The position numbers and the translations under genes are program-made. Positions 1 to 6,692 of a stretch of 50,251 nucleotides of DNA are shown piece after piece. Numbering within the stretch: the stretch's first letter is position 1; every line of letters starts with the position of its first letter. The stretch comes from Roseobacter sp. GTDB taxonomy: Bacteria; Pseudomonadota; Alphaproteobacteria; Rhodobacterales; Rhodobacteraceae. The notes beneath the pieces were generated by a model that did not search any database, was not told where the DNA came from, and saw nothing but the letters and a program-made list of their open reading frames with translations. The stretch covers positions 1 to 50,251 of the forward strand of contig JAGXHA010000037.1 in assembly GCA_024636475.1 (NCBI GenBank), given 5' to 3'.

Positions 1-110
1 ACAGTGGGTTATCTCCGCTTTCCGCATTCATACGTTCCTATGCATCCCCATGCGTTCCACCTTTTGTTGGTATCGTTTTTTGGTATGGTGGCGGCGATAC
101 CAACAAAACG
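1..110 (-). other. Integrase upstream / attachment-site-like region
   Basis: A perfect 14-bp inverted repeat (TTTTGTTGGTATCG at 62-75 and its complement at 95-108) encloses a third partial copy (TTGGTAT). Read on the minus strand, this is followed by alternating blocks of the style GGAACGCATGGGGATGC and then GGAGAT (16-11), a good ribosome-binding site ten bases from the window edge. This arrangement of TTGGTAT repeats, AACGCATG-type repeats and a Shine-Dalgarno site is what I remember upstream of tyrosine-recombinase (P4-like integrase) genes next to their att sites. The recombinase itself is not visible, so this call is an inference from layout. Confidence 0.4.
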
Positions 111-186
111 GAGTCGCAGCCAACCGCCCACCGACCTGCCGGCACACACGAGAGAAGCTGTCCCAACTCAGGATCAAGCAGCGTAA

Positions 187-321
187 TTATTCGAGCTTTT
201 TGCCAAAGATCAGGTCTTCGCCGGTGCAGAAATCTAGAACGCGCGTTCCGTAGCCGGAAACGAACCTTCCCTGAGGGTGAATTGCAGTTGGTGCCGGGGT
301 GCTTGCCTTTGGCGCCTGTGT
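187..321 (-). other. Possible remnant of a Pro/Ala-rich protein C-terminus
   Basis: A minus-strand reading frame without a start codon runs from just after an in-frame stop (322-324) to a stop at 187-189. It begins Pro/Ala/Thr-rich and ends in protein-like text (GYGTRVLDFCTGEDLIFG). The same frame on the far side of the stop is also Pro/Ala-rich (up to about 430), which would fit a low-complexity linker broken by a nonsense mutation. I do not recognise a family. It may be chance, since it abuts the antisense of the DUF3396 gene. Confidence 0.2.
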
Positions 322-508
322 TTACCTTACCGCCGGGTTGTGCGGACTTGCAGGGCCAAAAGCCGGTGGTCTGGGCCTTGCAGGCTCTGGGGCGAGTGCA
401 GCGGTTGTCGGGGGCGTCCATCTGACGCAATGATGCGACGCACCAGAGATGCGTTGACGCAAGGCGGTGGCGCAAGCACAAACTGGACAACTTTGGGAAG
501 GGTGCAAG

Positions 509-1489
509 ATGGAAGAACTGTCTATTGAAAAGCTCGCAGCGACGCAGCAGTTTGACGATACCCCCTTTCTGGGTCCTGATCGGCAGATAGATGCACGTAT
601 GGTTTTCACCCATACATTGTTCTTTACCGACGGGGCCACGCAAGGCGGACAGAAACGCGCCGTGGAAACTTTGGGGCTTTTGGCGCGGAATGTCGAAGAC
701 CACATTGCGGTGATGGCATTGAACGATGGCGGGTTGCAGCCTTGGGATGCTGGACAGTTCCGGGATGGAGCCTTCGAGACAATCGACCGCGCCTTTGCAC
801 AGCACTCCGATCAGCGCGACCTTGATCTCGCCTTTCACGGAGAGACGGCTGGTCAGGTCTCGGCCTTTGGCGGCAGCCTTGCCATCGTGCCGCCACTTGT
901 CGAGGAAGACGCGGACCTCAATTATCTTGAAGCATCCACCACTCTGGTGTGGGATGCGGAAAGCGCGTTTCGTCTGCAGATCGACCGGATGATCGCCGCG
1001 GCGTCGCTGCTCAAACCTGTCCATGGCCTTGGCGGGTTTGGCCTCTTGTTCGGTCGTGCCGGCGCTTCGACATCCTCTAAGGCGCGTCTGGTGCCGGTGA
1101 TGCACCGCTTCGCTGGTTTGCATTGCGGTCTGAACACGGCTTTTGTCGTCGAGGCCGCCATGCGCCGCCCGACACCGGACCGCTACTTCACCGTCAACTG
1201 GCTGACCGCCATTGGCGATGCGATGCTGGCGCAACTGCCAGCAGGGGCGCTTGCGACCTTGCCCGCAAGCTGCCCTGTCCACAACTACGAGGGCGGCGTG
1301 ATCATCCAGGCCGGTCCCCACCCGCAGATCGGCGATACCAATCGTGGCTTTGTTCCGGAAGACTATCGGGCGGTCGAGGCGGTGCTCGCCCCTCTGCGGT
1401 TCGAGGAGTATGGTGTCGGGATATTGTCGGTGCCTTCGCCCCGTGACAGCCTTTCAGAAACGCTGCGATGGGTCAGACGCTTTGACTAA
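509..1489 (+). CDS. DUF3396 (TsiV-type) T6SS immunity family protein
   Basis: A 326-residue protein, full length for DUF3396. The family is described as type VI secretion immunity proteins that neutralise VRR-NUC nuclease effectors. Family-like blocks are visible: KPVHGLGGFG near residue 178, the RYFTVNWLTAIGD segment near 225, and YEGGVIIQAGPHPQIGD near 263. No signal peptide or membrane segment is seen, as expected for a cytoplasmic immunity protein. The ATG at 509 is chosen because GGGAAGGG lies just upstream; a start at 467 would add 14 unlikely residues. No effector lies next to it on either strand, so it is an orphan or solitary immunity gene, close to the putative integration site at the left edge. 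Family membership is firm; the actual target is unknown. Confidence 0.82.
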   Translation: MEELSIEKLAATQQFDDTPFLGPDRQIDARMVFTHTLFFTDGATQGGQKRAVETLGLLARNVEDHIAVMALNDGGLQPWDAGQFRDGAFETIDRAFAQHSDQRDLDLAFHGETAGQVSAFGGSLAIVPPLVEEDADLNYLEASTTLVWDAESAFRLQIDRMIAAASLLKPVHGLGGFGLLFGRAGASTSSKARLVPVMHRFAGLHCGLNTAFVVEAAMRRPTPDRYFTVNWLTAIGDAMLAQLPAGALATLPASCPVHNYEGGVIIQAGPHPQIGDTNRGFVPEDYRAVEAVLAPLRFEEYGVGILSVPSPRDSLSETLRWVRRFD

Positions 1490-1611
1490 GAAGCACCCGG
1501 TTCGGCCATTGCACGGGTGGCCTGAGGTTCCATCCCGATACCCATAGCCTTGGCACCAAAAGAGAAATGAGTGATGCGTTTGAAACGATTGCCTTTTCAT
1601 TGAGCTTCAAG

Positions 1612-1685
1612 GCAAGCGCCCCCTAACCCCTGTAATTCCAAGGCAACAACTCATCAATTCTGTTGGTTTTGTGGTCAGCAATGCG
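1612..1685 (-). pseudogene. IS66-family transposase (TnpC) C-terminal remnant plus IS end
   Basis: The minus frame from 1685 to the stop at 1623-1625 reads DHKTNRIDELLPWNY and a few flanking residues, the very typical C-terminal element of IS66 transposases (DDE_Tnp_IS66_C). Directly after the stop lies GCAAGCGCC (1612-1620), which differs by one base from the GTAAGCG start of IS66 terminal inverted repeats. Upstream of residue RIA the similarity ends and the frame continues into unrelated sequence, so only about 20 codons and one IS end survive. This marks an old insertion later deleted, consistent with the accessory character of the left region. Confidence 0.7.
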
Positions 1686-1818
1686 GCTTTGTGCTGCAAG
1701 ATTTGCTGCGAAGTCGCAGACCTCACACGCAAACGAGGTGCAGCGAACGCAAGATACAGGCTGTCCCTGCTTCTTGGAACCGCCGTGACCACCGCCCCCT
1801 AAGGCTCACAAAGGAAAC

Positions 1819-1983
1819 ATGAGTGAACCCAGATTGGAAGTCCAACAGCATCCTCCACCTGCAGCGGTGCCGGATCTTCAGATGTTCTTAGCCTTCCAAT
1901 CGCGCCCACAGGCGCTGGCCAAATCTATCGAACTATTCGTCCCAAGGACGCAGGTTAGCGAGCTGTTCCTCAGTCATTTTTGA
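1819..1983 (+). CDS. Possible small ORF, 54 residues, unknown
   Basis: An ATG at 1819 preceded by AAGGA (1811-1815) opens a 54-codon frame ending in TGA at 1981-1983. The product would be soluble, with a Pro-rich N-terminal third followed by a helical-looking segment (FLAFQSRPQALAKSIELFV). It overlaps the last 51 bases of the PRC-barrel gene in antisense, which argues against it. It could be a truncated N-terminus of a lost gene. No family is recognised. Confidence 0.22.
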   Translation: MSEPRLEVQQHPPPAAVPDLQMFLAFQSRPQALAKSIELFVPRTQVSELFLSHF

Positions 1984-2286
1984 GACGTAGGCAGTGCCGT
2001 TATAATTCAGCGCTTCCAGCGGCACGGCGACATCATCATCCTCGAAGAGGTAAACACCGTCGAACTCGATAACCACTCCTGCGGGAACACCGTCAGCATC
2101 CACCAGAATTTGCTCGACCTTGCCAATCTTTTCGCCAGTTGCGGAGACCACTTCAATGCCTTGCGCGCTCATCAAATATGCGTCGTCGCGGGAATTGACA
2201 GGAAGGTTCGAGCCGACTTCGGCGTCCTGCGCCATGACAGGTGCGGCGAGGGTTGCACAGCAAAATGTAAATATAAGCGTTTTCAT
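1933..2286 (-). CDS. Secreted PRC-barrel domain protein
   Basis: A 117-residue protein with a signal peptide (residues 1-19, cleavage after PVMAQ-like AxA) and a PRC-barrel fold from about residue 35 to 100 (IGKVEQILVDADGVPAGVVIEF). PRC-barrel proteins of this small periplasmic type are common in alphaproteobacteria and are often part of the envelope or general stress response; the molecular role is unknown. The start is supported by AGGAG (minus strand) eight bases upstream. The promoter feature at 2313-2337 matches the EcfG sigma-factor consensus, so induction under general stress is expected. It is monocistronic, with the nearest minus-strand gene more than 800 bases away. Confidence 0.8.
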   Translation of the reverse strand: MKTLIFTFCCATLAAPVMAQDAEVGSNLPVNSRDDAYLMSAQGIEVVSATGEKIGKVEQILVDADGVPAGVVIEFDGVYLFEDDDVAVPLEALNYNGTAYVSKMTEEQLANLRPWDE

Positions 2287-2312
2287 GTTCTGCTCCTTCT
2301 ATCTTTAAGATG

Positions 2313-2337
2313 AACGCGAGGGCACGGGCGTTGTTCC
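2313..2337 (-). promoter_or_regulatory. EcfG (general stress sigma) promoter
   Basis: On the minus strand GGAAC (2337-2333) is followed after exactly 16 bases by CGTT (2316-2313). This is a full match to the alphaproteobacterial EcfG consensus GGAAC-N16/17-CGTT. The -10 element ends 26 bases before the start codon of the PRC-barrel gene, leaving a short leader with a good ribosome-binding site. I searched the leaders of the neighbouring stress-like genes and did not find a second match. Confidence 0.75.
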
Positions 2338-2680
2338 AGTCAAATCTGGTTAAGTGTCGTGAAACGATCCACCAGAACCGACCTGCAAATGCAGCGACAG
2401 GCTGTATCAGGCCTCAAATCGCACAGTGACTCGGCCACAGATCAGATCCAACGGCGGCGCAGGTTCAGCCGCCGCCTCACCCCACATCTTTCGACGGTTA
2501 ACCTTTTAAAGTCGATTGCTGCACCGCGGTTTTCGCGAAGACGTTTCTTGAAGGATTCACATCAAGGCGACCCGAAAAACAAGAACGTACCACTGTCTTT
2601 GCCTATCCAGTGCTCTTTCGAGAAGATTTGTATATGGTAAAATCAAAGCTCTGCATGATCCCTGCGAAAGGCACCAAAGA
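2338..2680. other. Intergenic region, no gene seen
   Basis: A 343-base stretch between the divergent PRC-barrel gene and the hypothetical gene at 2681. A 93-codon frame exists on the plus strand (2359-2640), but its product is Arg/Ser-rich, without recognisable domains, and lacks a convincing ribosome-binding site. A GTTAACCTTTTAA stretch lies near 2498. The plus-strand promoter of the next gene should be in the AT-rich part near 2610-2640, but I cannot place it with certainty. Confidence 0.4.
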
Positions 2681-3046
2681 ATGTTACAGCAACGTATACG
2701 AGAGCATCTTTGTGGCATTGCAGCGACTGCGCAGCCCGTTACGTATCAGGCGCTCGCAAAGGCCCTTGAACTCTCGCCACCCAATACGATCCACCAGCTG
2801 ACAATGGCCCTCGAAGGTCTGATAGAAGAAGATGCCGCCGCCGCTCGCCCGTTGATTGCTGCTCTGGTAATCAGCAAAGCAAGAGGTGGATTGCCCGCAC
2901 CCGGGTTTTTCGAATGCGCAAAGCGGGTTGGCCTTTTTCAGGGGCATTCTTCGGGGCCAACGGCCTCAGCCTACTATGAGACCGAGTTCAAGAGAGCTGT
3001 AAGTTTCTGGCAGGCGCCTTTGCCACAGGGAAAAGCCTCAAGCTGA
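2681..3046 (+). CDS. Conserved hypothetical protein, probable winged-helix fold
   Basis: A 121-residue soluble protein. The first half (VTYQALAKALELSPPNTIHQ, residues 20-39) reads like the DNA-binding winged helix used by alkyltransferase-like and DNA-binding proteins, and it is followed by an Asp/Ala-rich helix and a conserved-looking RGGLPAPGFF block (residues 68-77). I recall hypothetical proteins with this pattern in Rhodobacteraceae but know no function. No membrane segment or signal peptide. It stands alone, convergent with rlmF; the 93 bases between them hold no obvious terminator. Confidence 0.6.
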   Translation: MLQQRIREHLCGIAATAQPVTYQALAKALELSPPNTIHQLTMALEGLIEEDAAAARPLIAALVISKARGGLPAPGFFECAKRVGLFQGHSSGPTASAYYETEFKRAVSFWQAPLPQGKASS

Positions 3047-3139
3047 CATCCATGGTGCGAGAGGATGCTGCGATGCAGCCTCTGGCAAGCCGAGATGGCC
3101 TGCACGACAAAATTCTAAACAAGTGCCCTGTGTCCCATC

Positions 3140-4054
3140 TTAATCACCAAACAAGGTTCGTTGGTTTTTCTTAATGTAAGTCCAGGCAATAAAACGACTG
3201 GTTTTCTGCCCCTGTGCCATTTCGACGACTTTATATTCAGCAACCCTGGCTTTTCCTAAAATTCGATGCAGGGGCTGGAGATTGTCCTTTTTAGACACCA
3301 ACGAGGTAAACCACAGGCACTGTTTGGAGAACTCCTTGCTCTCTTCAACCATGCGGGCGATAAACTTTATTTCGCCACCCGGATAGCAAAGTTCAGCGTT
3401 TTGGCCCCCAAAGTTGAGTTTTGTCGAACGTCCTTTGCCAAGGCTCGCCCATTTGCGTTGGGTGCCCTTGTTCGCTTGCTCGACAGACCCGTGGAACGGC
3501 GGATTGCACATGGTTACGTGAAAAGCATCGTCGGGCTGGATCACACCGCGAAAGATGTTTTCAGGTTCGCTTTGTCGTCTGAGGGTAATTGCCAGCTTGT
3601 TGAATTCACAAATTTGCCGTGCTGATTTGATCGCGCCCGCGTCGCAATCGACGCCAGTAAAGTGCCAACCATATGCGCTCTGGCCCGTAATGGGGTAAAC
3701 CAAGCTCGCGCCGGTGCCGATGTCCAACGCCTTGATATGGCGTCCCCGCGGGATTTCCTCGCTATTGCCGTCAGCAAGCAAGTCCGCGAGATAGTGGATG
3801 TAGTCTACGCGGCCGGGAATTGGCGGGCACAGATAACCGGCGGGAATATCCCAAAATTCGATGTCATAATACGTCCTTAACAGCGCCCGATTAAGCATAC
3901 GGACAGCCCCCGGGTCTTGAAAATCAACCGTCGGATGACCGGCGGGACTATTGATCATAAAGGCTTTAAGCTCAGGTGTCTGCGCCACTAAACGCACAAA
4001 ATCGTAGCCTTCCGAGTGTTGATTGCGGGGGTGCAGCTTCTTTGTGGTGGCCAT
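3140..4054 (-). CDS. rlmF: 23S rRNA (adenine(1618)-N6)-methyltransferase
   Basis: A 304-residue SAM-dependent methyltransferase that would modify A1618 of 23S rRNA. The family hallmarks are present: N-terminal LHPRN (residues 7-11), the block WDIPAGYLCPPIPGRVDYIHY around 68-88, the SAM-binding LDIGTGAS near 110, and the catalytic N6-adenine motif NPPFH (near 183) with Cys before it. Length matches the roughly 300 residues of RlmF. It is monocistronic, and the region upstream (4055-4460) is empty. Confidence 0.9.
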   Translation of the reverse strand: MATTKKLHPRNQHSEGYDFVRLVAQTPELKAFMINSPAGHPTVDFQDPGAVRMLNRALLRTYYDIEFWDIPAGYLCPPIPGRVDYIHYLADLLADGNSEEIPRGRHIKALDIGTGASLVYPITGQSAYGWHFTGVDCDAGAIKSARQICEFNKLAITLRRQSEPENIFRGVIQPDDAFHVTMCNPPFHGSVEQANKGTQRKWASLGKGRSTKLNFGGQNAELCYPGGEIKFIARMVEESKEFSKQCLWFTSLVSKKDNLQPLHRILGKARVAEYKVVEMAQGQKTSRFIAWTYIKKNQRTLFGD

Positions 4055-4460
4055 GAGGACGCCTTCATTAAAATTTGGTGGACGTCACTCGCCAGACGGT
4101 TTCTTGGTTTTAAGCGTTCATGCACAATTAGTAAATTATGAGCGGGGCAGATCCTCACTTGCAACGACGGCCCGCCCGATCATGCCTTCTGCAGTAGCCG
4201 TCATTTTGGGCCCGAAGCTGATTTTCACCATCGCGCAGAGTTGCGCAGATCAACCAGGTTTCACCGTCATTCACGGCCCAAACGGGCCGTTCGTCAATGC
4301 CACAATCGCCGCGCCGCAGCTTCATCAAACCGGTCCATCATCCTTGGTACAGTATTTTCTGGAACGGCTATAACCCTTTTTCAAAATCCAAACTCAAAGC
4401 TCGTGAGGCAGTGGATGGAATGCATAGCCAGAGCCACTGCTTGCTTTTCGCAATATCATC
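4055..4460. other. Intergenic region, no gene seen
   Basis: About 400 bases between the start of rlmF and the end of the MgtC-like gene. Overlapping frames on the plus strand (4023-4373 and 4241-4735) are not credible: the first opens inside rlmF, the second runs through the mgtC antisense. On the minus strand all three frames are broken. GGCCCAAACGGGCC near 4277 is a short palindrome. It has the look of decayed or repeat-derived intergenic DNA. Confidence 0.4.
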
Positions 4461-4931
4461 TTAATCGCTATGTGGCACAATGTAGGGCACAACCGCCAGA
4501 ATGGTTAGCACGATCACCGTTGACAGAATTGCGGTCGCTTCGAGGCCAAGGCCAACGACCACGCCAATTCCCGCCGTCACCCAGATGTTTGCCGCTGTGG
4601 TCAGTCCGCGTATTTTTTGCTGACCGGCACGAACAAGAATTGCCCCCGCTCCTAAAAAGCCAACGCCTTGGACAATCCCTTGCAGAACACGCGAGATGTC
4701 TGAAATCTCCATACCGCTTTGAAGTGGGCCAATAACGAACAACGCCGCACCAACGGCCACCAACATATGGGTCCGGACGCCTGCACTGCTGGCCTTGCGT
4801 TCGCGTTCGTATCCGATGACACCGCCAAGAACCGCAGCAAGCACCAGGCGCAGGACAATACGCGTCATAGTGGTCAGATCGGGAATGTCGGAAAATTCGC
4901 TGATGATCGCAGTCCAGATTTCTTGCCACAT
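4461..4931 (-). CDS. MgtC/SapB family membrane protein
   Basis: A 156-residue inner-membrane protein of the MgtC/SapB family. The signature block GGVIGYERERKASSAGVRTHM lies at about residues 36-56, followed by MLVAVGAALF and three more hydrophobic segments (about 75-95, 105-125, 132-152). This is the short form with only the membrane domain and no C-terminal ACT-like domain. The family is linked to Mg2+ limitation, acid stress and modulation of the F-type ATPase; the substrate is not established. The start is supported by an AAAGAG-like site. A hairpin (4950s) sits in its leader, and a terminator separates it from the upstream zinc-ribbon gene, so it probably has its own promoter. Confidence 0.85.
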   Translation of the reverse strand: MWQEIWTAIISEFSDIPDLTTMTRIVLRLVLAAVLGGVIGYERERKASSAGVRTHMLVAVGAALFVIGPLQSGMEISDISRVLQGIVQGVGFLGAGAILVRAGQQKIRGLTTAANIWVTAGIGVVVGLGLEATAILSTVIVLTILAVVPYIVPHSD

Positions 4932-5044
4932 GGCAGTCTCTTTCCGATGGTGTCGACATTGGATGTCGAGCCGGTTCGACCCAGAAAAAGCGAGAGCCGT
5001 CCACCGGATAGCTGATTCTGACCCTGTTTAACCAAGATGGGAAA

Positions 5045-5068
5045 CGCCGCCTTCATTTGAAGGCGGCG
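5045..5068 (-). terminator. Terminator after zinc-ribbon gene
   Basis: CGCCGCCTTCA (5045-5055) and its perfect complement (5058-5068) form an 11-bp stem only 12 bases past the stop of the zinc-ribbon gene. The minus-strand tail after it is short (TTTCCC), so termination may be incomplete. It also isolates the mgtC-like gene downstream. Confidence 0.55.
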
Positions 5069-5080
5069 GGCATCAGGGAT

Positions 5081-5440
5081 TTAGTCGAAGAATTCCGAGA
5101 AGATCGATTTTTTCTTCCGCCGTTTGTCGTAACGGTCGTCATCATATCGGTCATCCCTATGTCGATCACCGGATCGGTCATGATCACCTTTCAGCAGCGA
5201 AGAGGCCATTCCCATAAGTCCGCCTCCTTCTTTGCGCTGGTCGGAGCCTCTTCGGTTATCCATATCGCGCGCTGCCGGAGCAGTGGAGCGTTCGATGATC
5301 TTGTCGAGCTCCCCCCGATCAAGCCAAACACCACGACACGAAGGACAGAAGTCGATTTCTACCCCGCTCCTGTCAGACATCGACAGTCCGGTATGGCAAA
5401 CGGGGCACAACATGGCCGAGACAGTTTCTTGAGTTCGCAT
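5081..5440 (-). CDS. TFIIB-type zinc-ribbon protein
   Basis: A 119-residue protein with an N-terminal zinc ribbon of the zf-TFIIB family: CPVC at residues 12-15 and CPSC at 32-35, followed by GVWLDRGELDKI (37-48). The C-terminal half is a low-complexity Asp/Arg/Tyr-rich tail (DRYDDDRYDKRRKKKS) ending in FSEFFD. Members occur widely as small proteins of unknown function, often with stress or membrane genes. AAGGAG lies eight bases before the ATG and overlaps the ancestral stop codon (TAA, 5455-5453) of the upstream BI-1 gene, indicating that the two were translationally coupled before BI-1 decayed. Confidence 0.8.
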   Translation of the reverse strand: MRTQETVSAMLCPVCHTGLSMSDRSGVEIDFCPSCRGVWLDRGELDKIIERSTAPAARDMDNRRGSDQRKEGGGLMGMASSLLKGDHDRSGDRHRDDRYDDDRYDKRRKKKSIFSEFFD

Positions 5441-5452
5441 AATCGTTTCTCC

Positions 5453-5872
5453 TTATTGCCACTGGCCAAAGAGGCTCAGCAGCGTCTGAAACAGGTTGAT
5501 GAGATTTGAATGGAGGCAGAGTGCCCCCATGATTTAGAGTTTCCCGAGGTCTACCCTGACAGACAGCTCGGCGGTTCTGTGGTGCGCCAGATACTCGTTT
5601 CGAAGTCGCTGCATGTCCCACGCGGTCACGCCGGTGAAGACGATCACTCCGATAACCCAGACCGACATGGTCAGCGGGCCCGATGCCAGAAACAGATTGA
5701 TGATCGAGACAGCGATCACACCGATCAGGCCTATCATCATAAAGCTGCCCAACCCGGATAAATCGTGTTTCCTAATATAGCCAAATACGCCTGTCAGATA
5801 CTTGCGCAGTCCTACGCCACCTATACGGCCTGCGGGGGCCACATCATCTTTTAGCTGAACTGTTCTTTCCAT
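5453..5872 (-). pseudogene. Decayed Bax inhibitor-1 (YccA/YbhL-like) gene
   Basis: The open part (5534-5872, 112 codons) starts like a BI-1 protein (GLRKYLTGVFGY, residues 21-32) and then jumps to the middle of the family (RKHDLSGLGSFMMIGLIG, 34-51) and on through AWDMQRLRNEY. Roughly 90 family residues with several membrane segments are missing, in frame; both sides of the junction resemble the YxY-containing family segments, so recombination at short homology is plausible. After GKL comes TAA (5536-5534), but the same frame continues for 26 codons (IMGAL then NLINLFQTLLSLFG), the exact family C-terminus, to a stop at 5455-5453. So it has an internal deletion plus a nonsense codon. A short membrane protein may still be made. 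The ATG has GAAGGAG upstream. Confidence 0.8.
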
Positions 5873-5888
5873 CGATAACTCCTTCGGC

Positions 5889-5945
5889 GTGGACCCAAAG
5901 GAAAGCGACGTTCAGATGCTTGAGGACAAGCATCGGTGGGTCCAC
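5889..5945 (-). promoter_or_regulatory. Structured 5' leader of the BI-1 pseudogene
   Basis: GTGGACCCA (5889-5897) pairs perfectly with TGGGTCCAC (5937-5945) and encloses a second perfect stem, GATGCTTG (5915-5922) with CAAGCATC (5927-5934). On the minus strand the structure ends about ten bases before the ribosome-binding site of the BI-1 gene. A further hairpin, CTCCCC-TTCA-GGGGAG, lies at 5945-5960, partly overlapping. A direct repeat CAGATGCTTGA occurs at 5913 and 5977. It could be an RNA regulator or the remains of a terminator array; no known riboswitch is recognised. Confidence 0.45.
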
Positions 5946-6113
5946 TCCCCTTCAGGGGAGCGATCCGACATCACGGCAGATGCTTGACATGCATCGTCCG
6001 TCAGAGGGGCCCGGCTCGCATTTTCAACGTGGTTATAGGTCAGTCACCTTTCAATAGGTGCTGTTCCCCTATGGCGGATATCTGCCCATCTTTCGCGATA
6101 AGGGACCACGCTA

Positions 6114-6692
6114 TCACGTGACGTAGAATACCAGCCAAAGAGGTCCCAGATAAAGAGCAAGGCCAAGCATGACGAACAACCCATCGCGGGCCAACATGCC
6201 AAACGCGAGCAGGGCAACAGCAGCCCCGACCAATGAGGATGAAAACGGGACAAACTCAAGAAATGGCATCATCAGCCCCGATAAAACGCAAAATGTTTGC
6301 GGTATGAAAATCAGCGGACGATGCACAAACACAGTCAATCTGGCGTATGTGTGCGCATCCAGCCACGCCATCGCAGGGCGAAGCCGCAGAAACACCAACC
6401 TTACGCGGGCACTGTTTGTTTTGCGCCTCAAAAGCCACTCTGGTAGCCAAAGCTGATCACGGCGCAGCAGCATCTGTATTGCCACCAGAAAGATTACCAT
6501 CCCCATCATGGCTGAAAACAGGGGTATCCCGCTGAGCGGCGAGGCAACAGCAATCGCCGGGATCAGCAGAACGGGTGGAAAGCTGGCACGACCTACAGCT
6601 TGCAACAGATCATCAACACAGACCTGTTCGCTGTCGGTCGCCGCAACGATGCGATCCACGATGCCAACCAAGACTGCAGTCTGCTCTGCCAT
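6114..6692 (-). CDS. exoD: ExoD-family membrane protein
   Basis: A 192-residue integral membrane protein of the ExoD (exopolysaccharide synthesis) family. It begins with a soluble stretch of about 40 residues (DRIVAATDSEQVCVDDLLQAVG, then the GRASFPPVLLIPAIAVASPLSGIP block typical of the family), followed by two long hydrophobic hairpins at about 45-75 and 130-190. ExoD was first described through exopolysaccharide and alkaline-tolerance phenotypes in rhizobia; the biochemical activity is unknown. The start at 6692 is chosen over 6767 because AAGGAAAT lies directly upstream and the extra 25 residues look untranslated. It is the first gene of the minus-strand envelope group. Confidence 0.82.
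   Translation of the reverse strand: MAEQTAVLVGIVDRIVAATDSEQVCVDDLLQAVGRASFPPVLLIPAIAVASPLSGIPLFSAMMGMVIFLVAIQMLLRRDQLWLPEWLLRRKTNSARVRLVFLRLRPAMAWLDAHTYARLTVFVHRPLIFIPQTFCVLSGLMMPFLEFVPFSSSLVGAAVALLAFGMLARDGLFVMLGLALYLGPLWLVFYVT

Noticed and set aside
38..1321. 427-codon minus-strand frame over the DUF3396 gene
   Set aside because: It is antisense to a gene with clear family motifs, has Arg/Cys-rich text and no domains.
2359..2640. 93-codon plus frame in the gap upstream of 2681
   Set aside because: Ser/Arg-rich without recognisable domain and no good ribosome-binding site.
4241..4735. 164-codon plus frame overlapping mgtC
   Set aside because: Antisense to a recognisable MgtC-family gene and of low-complexity composition.
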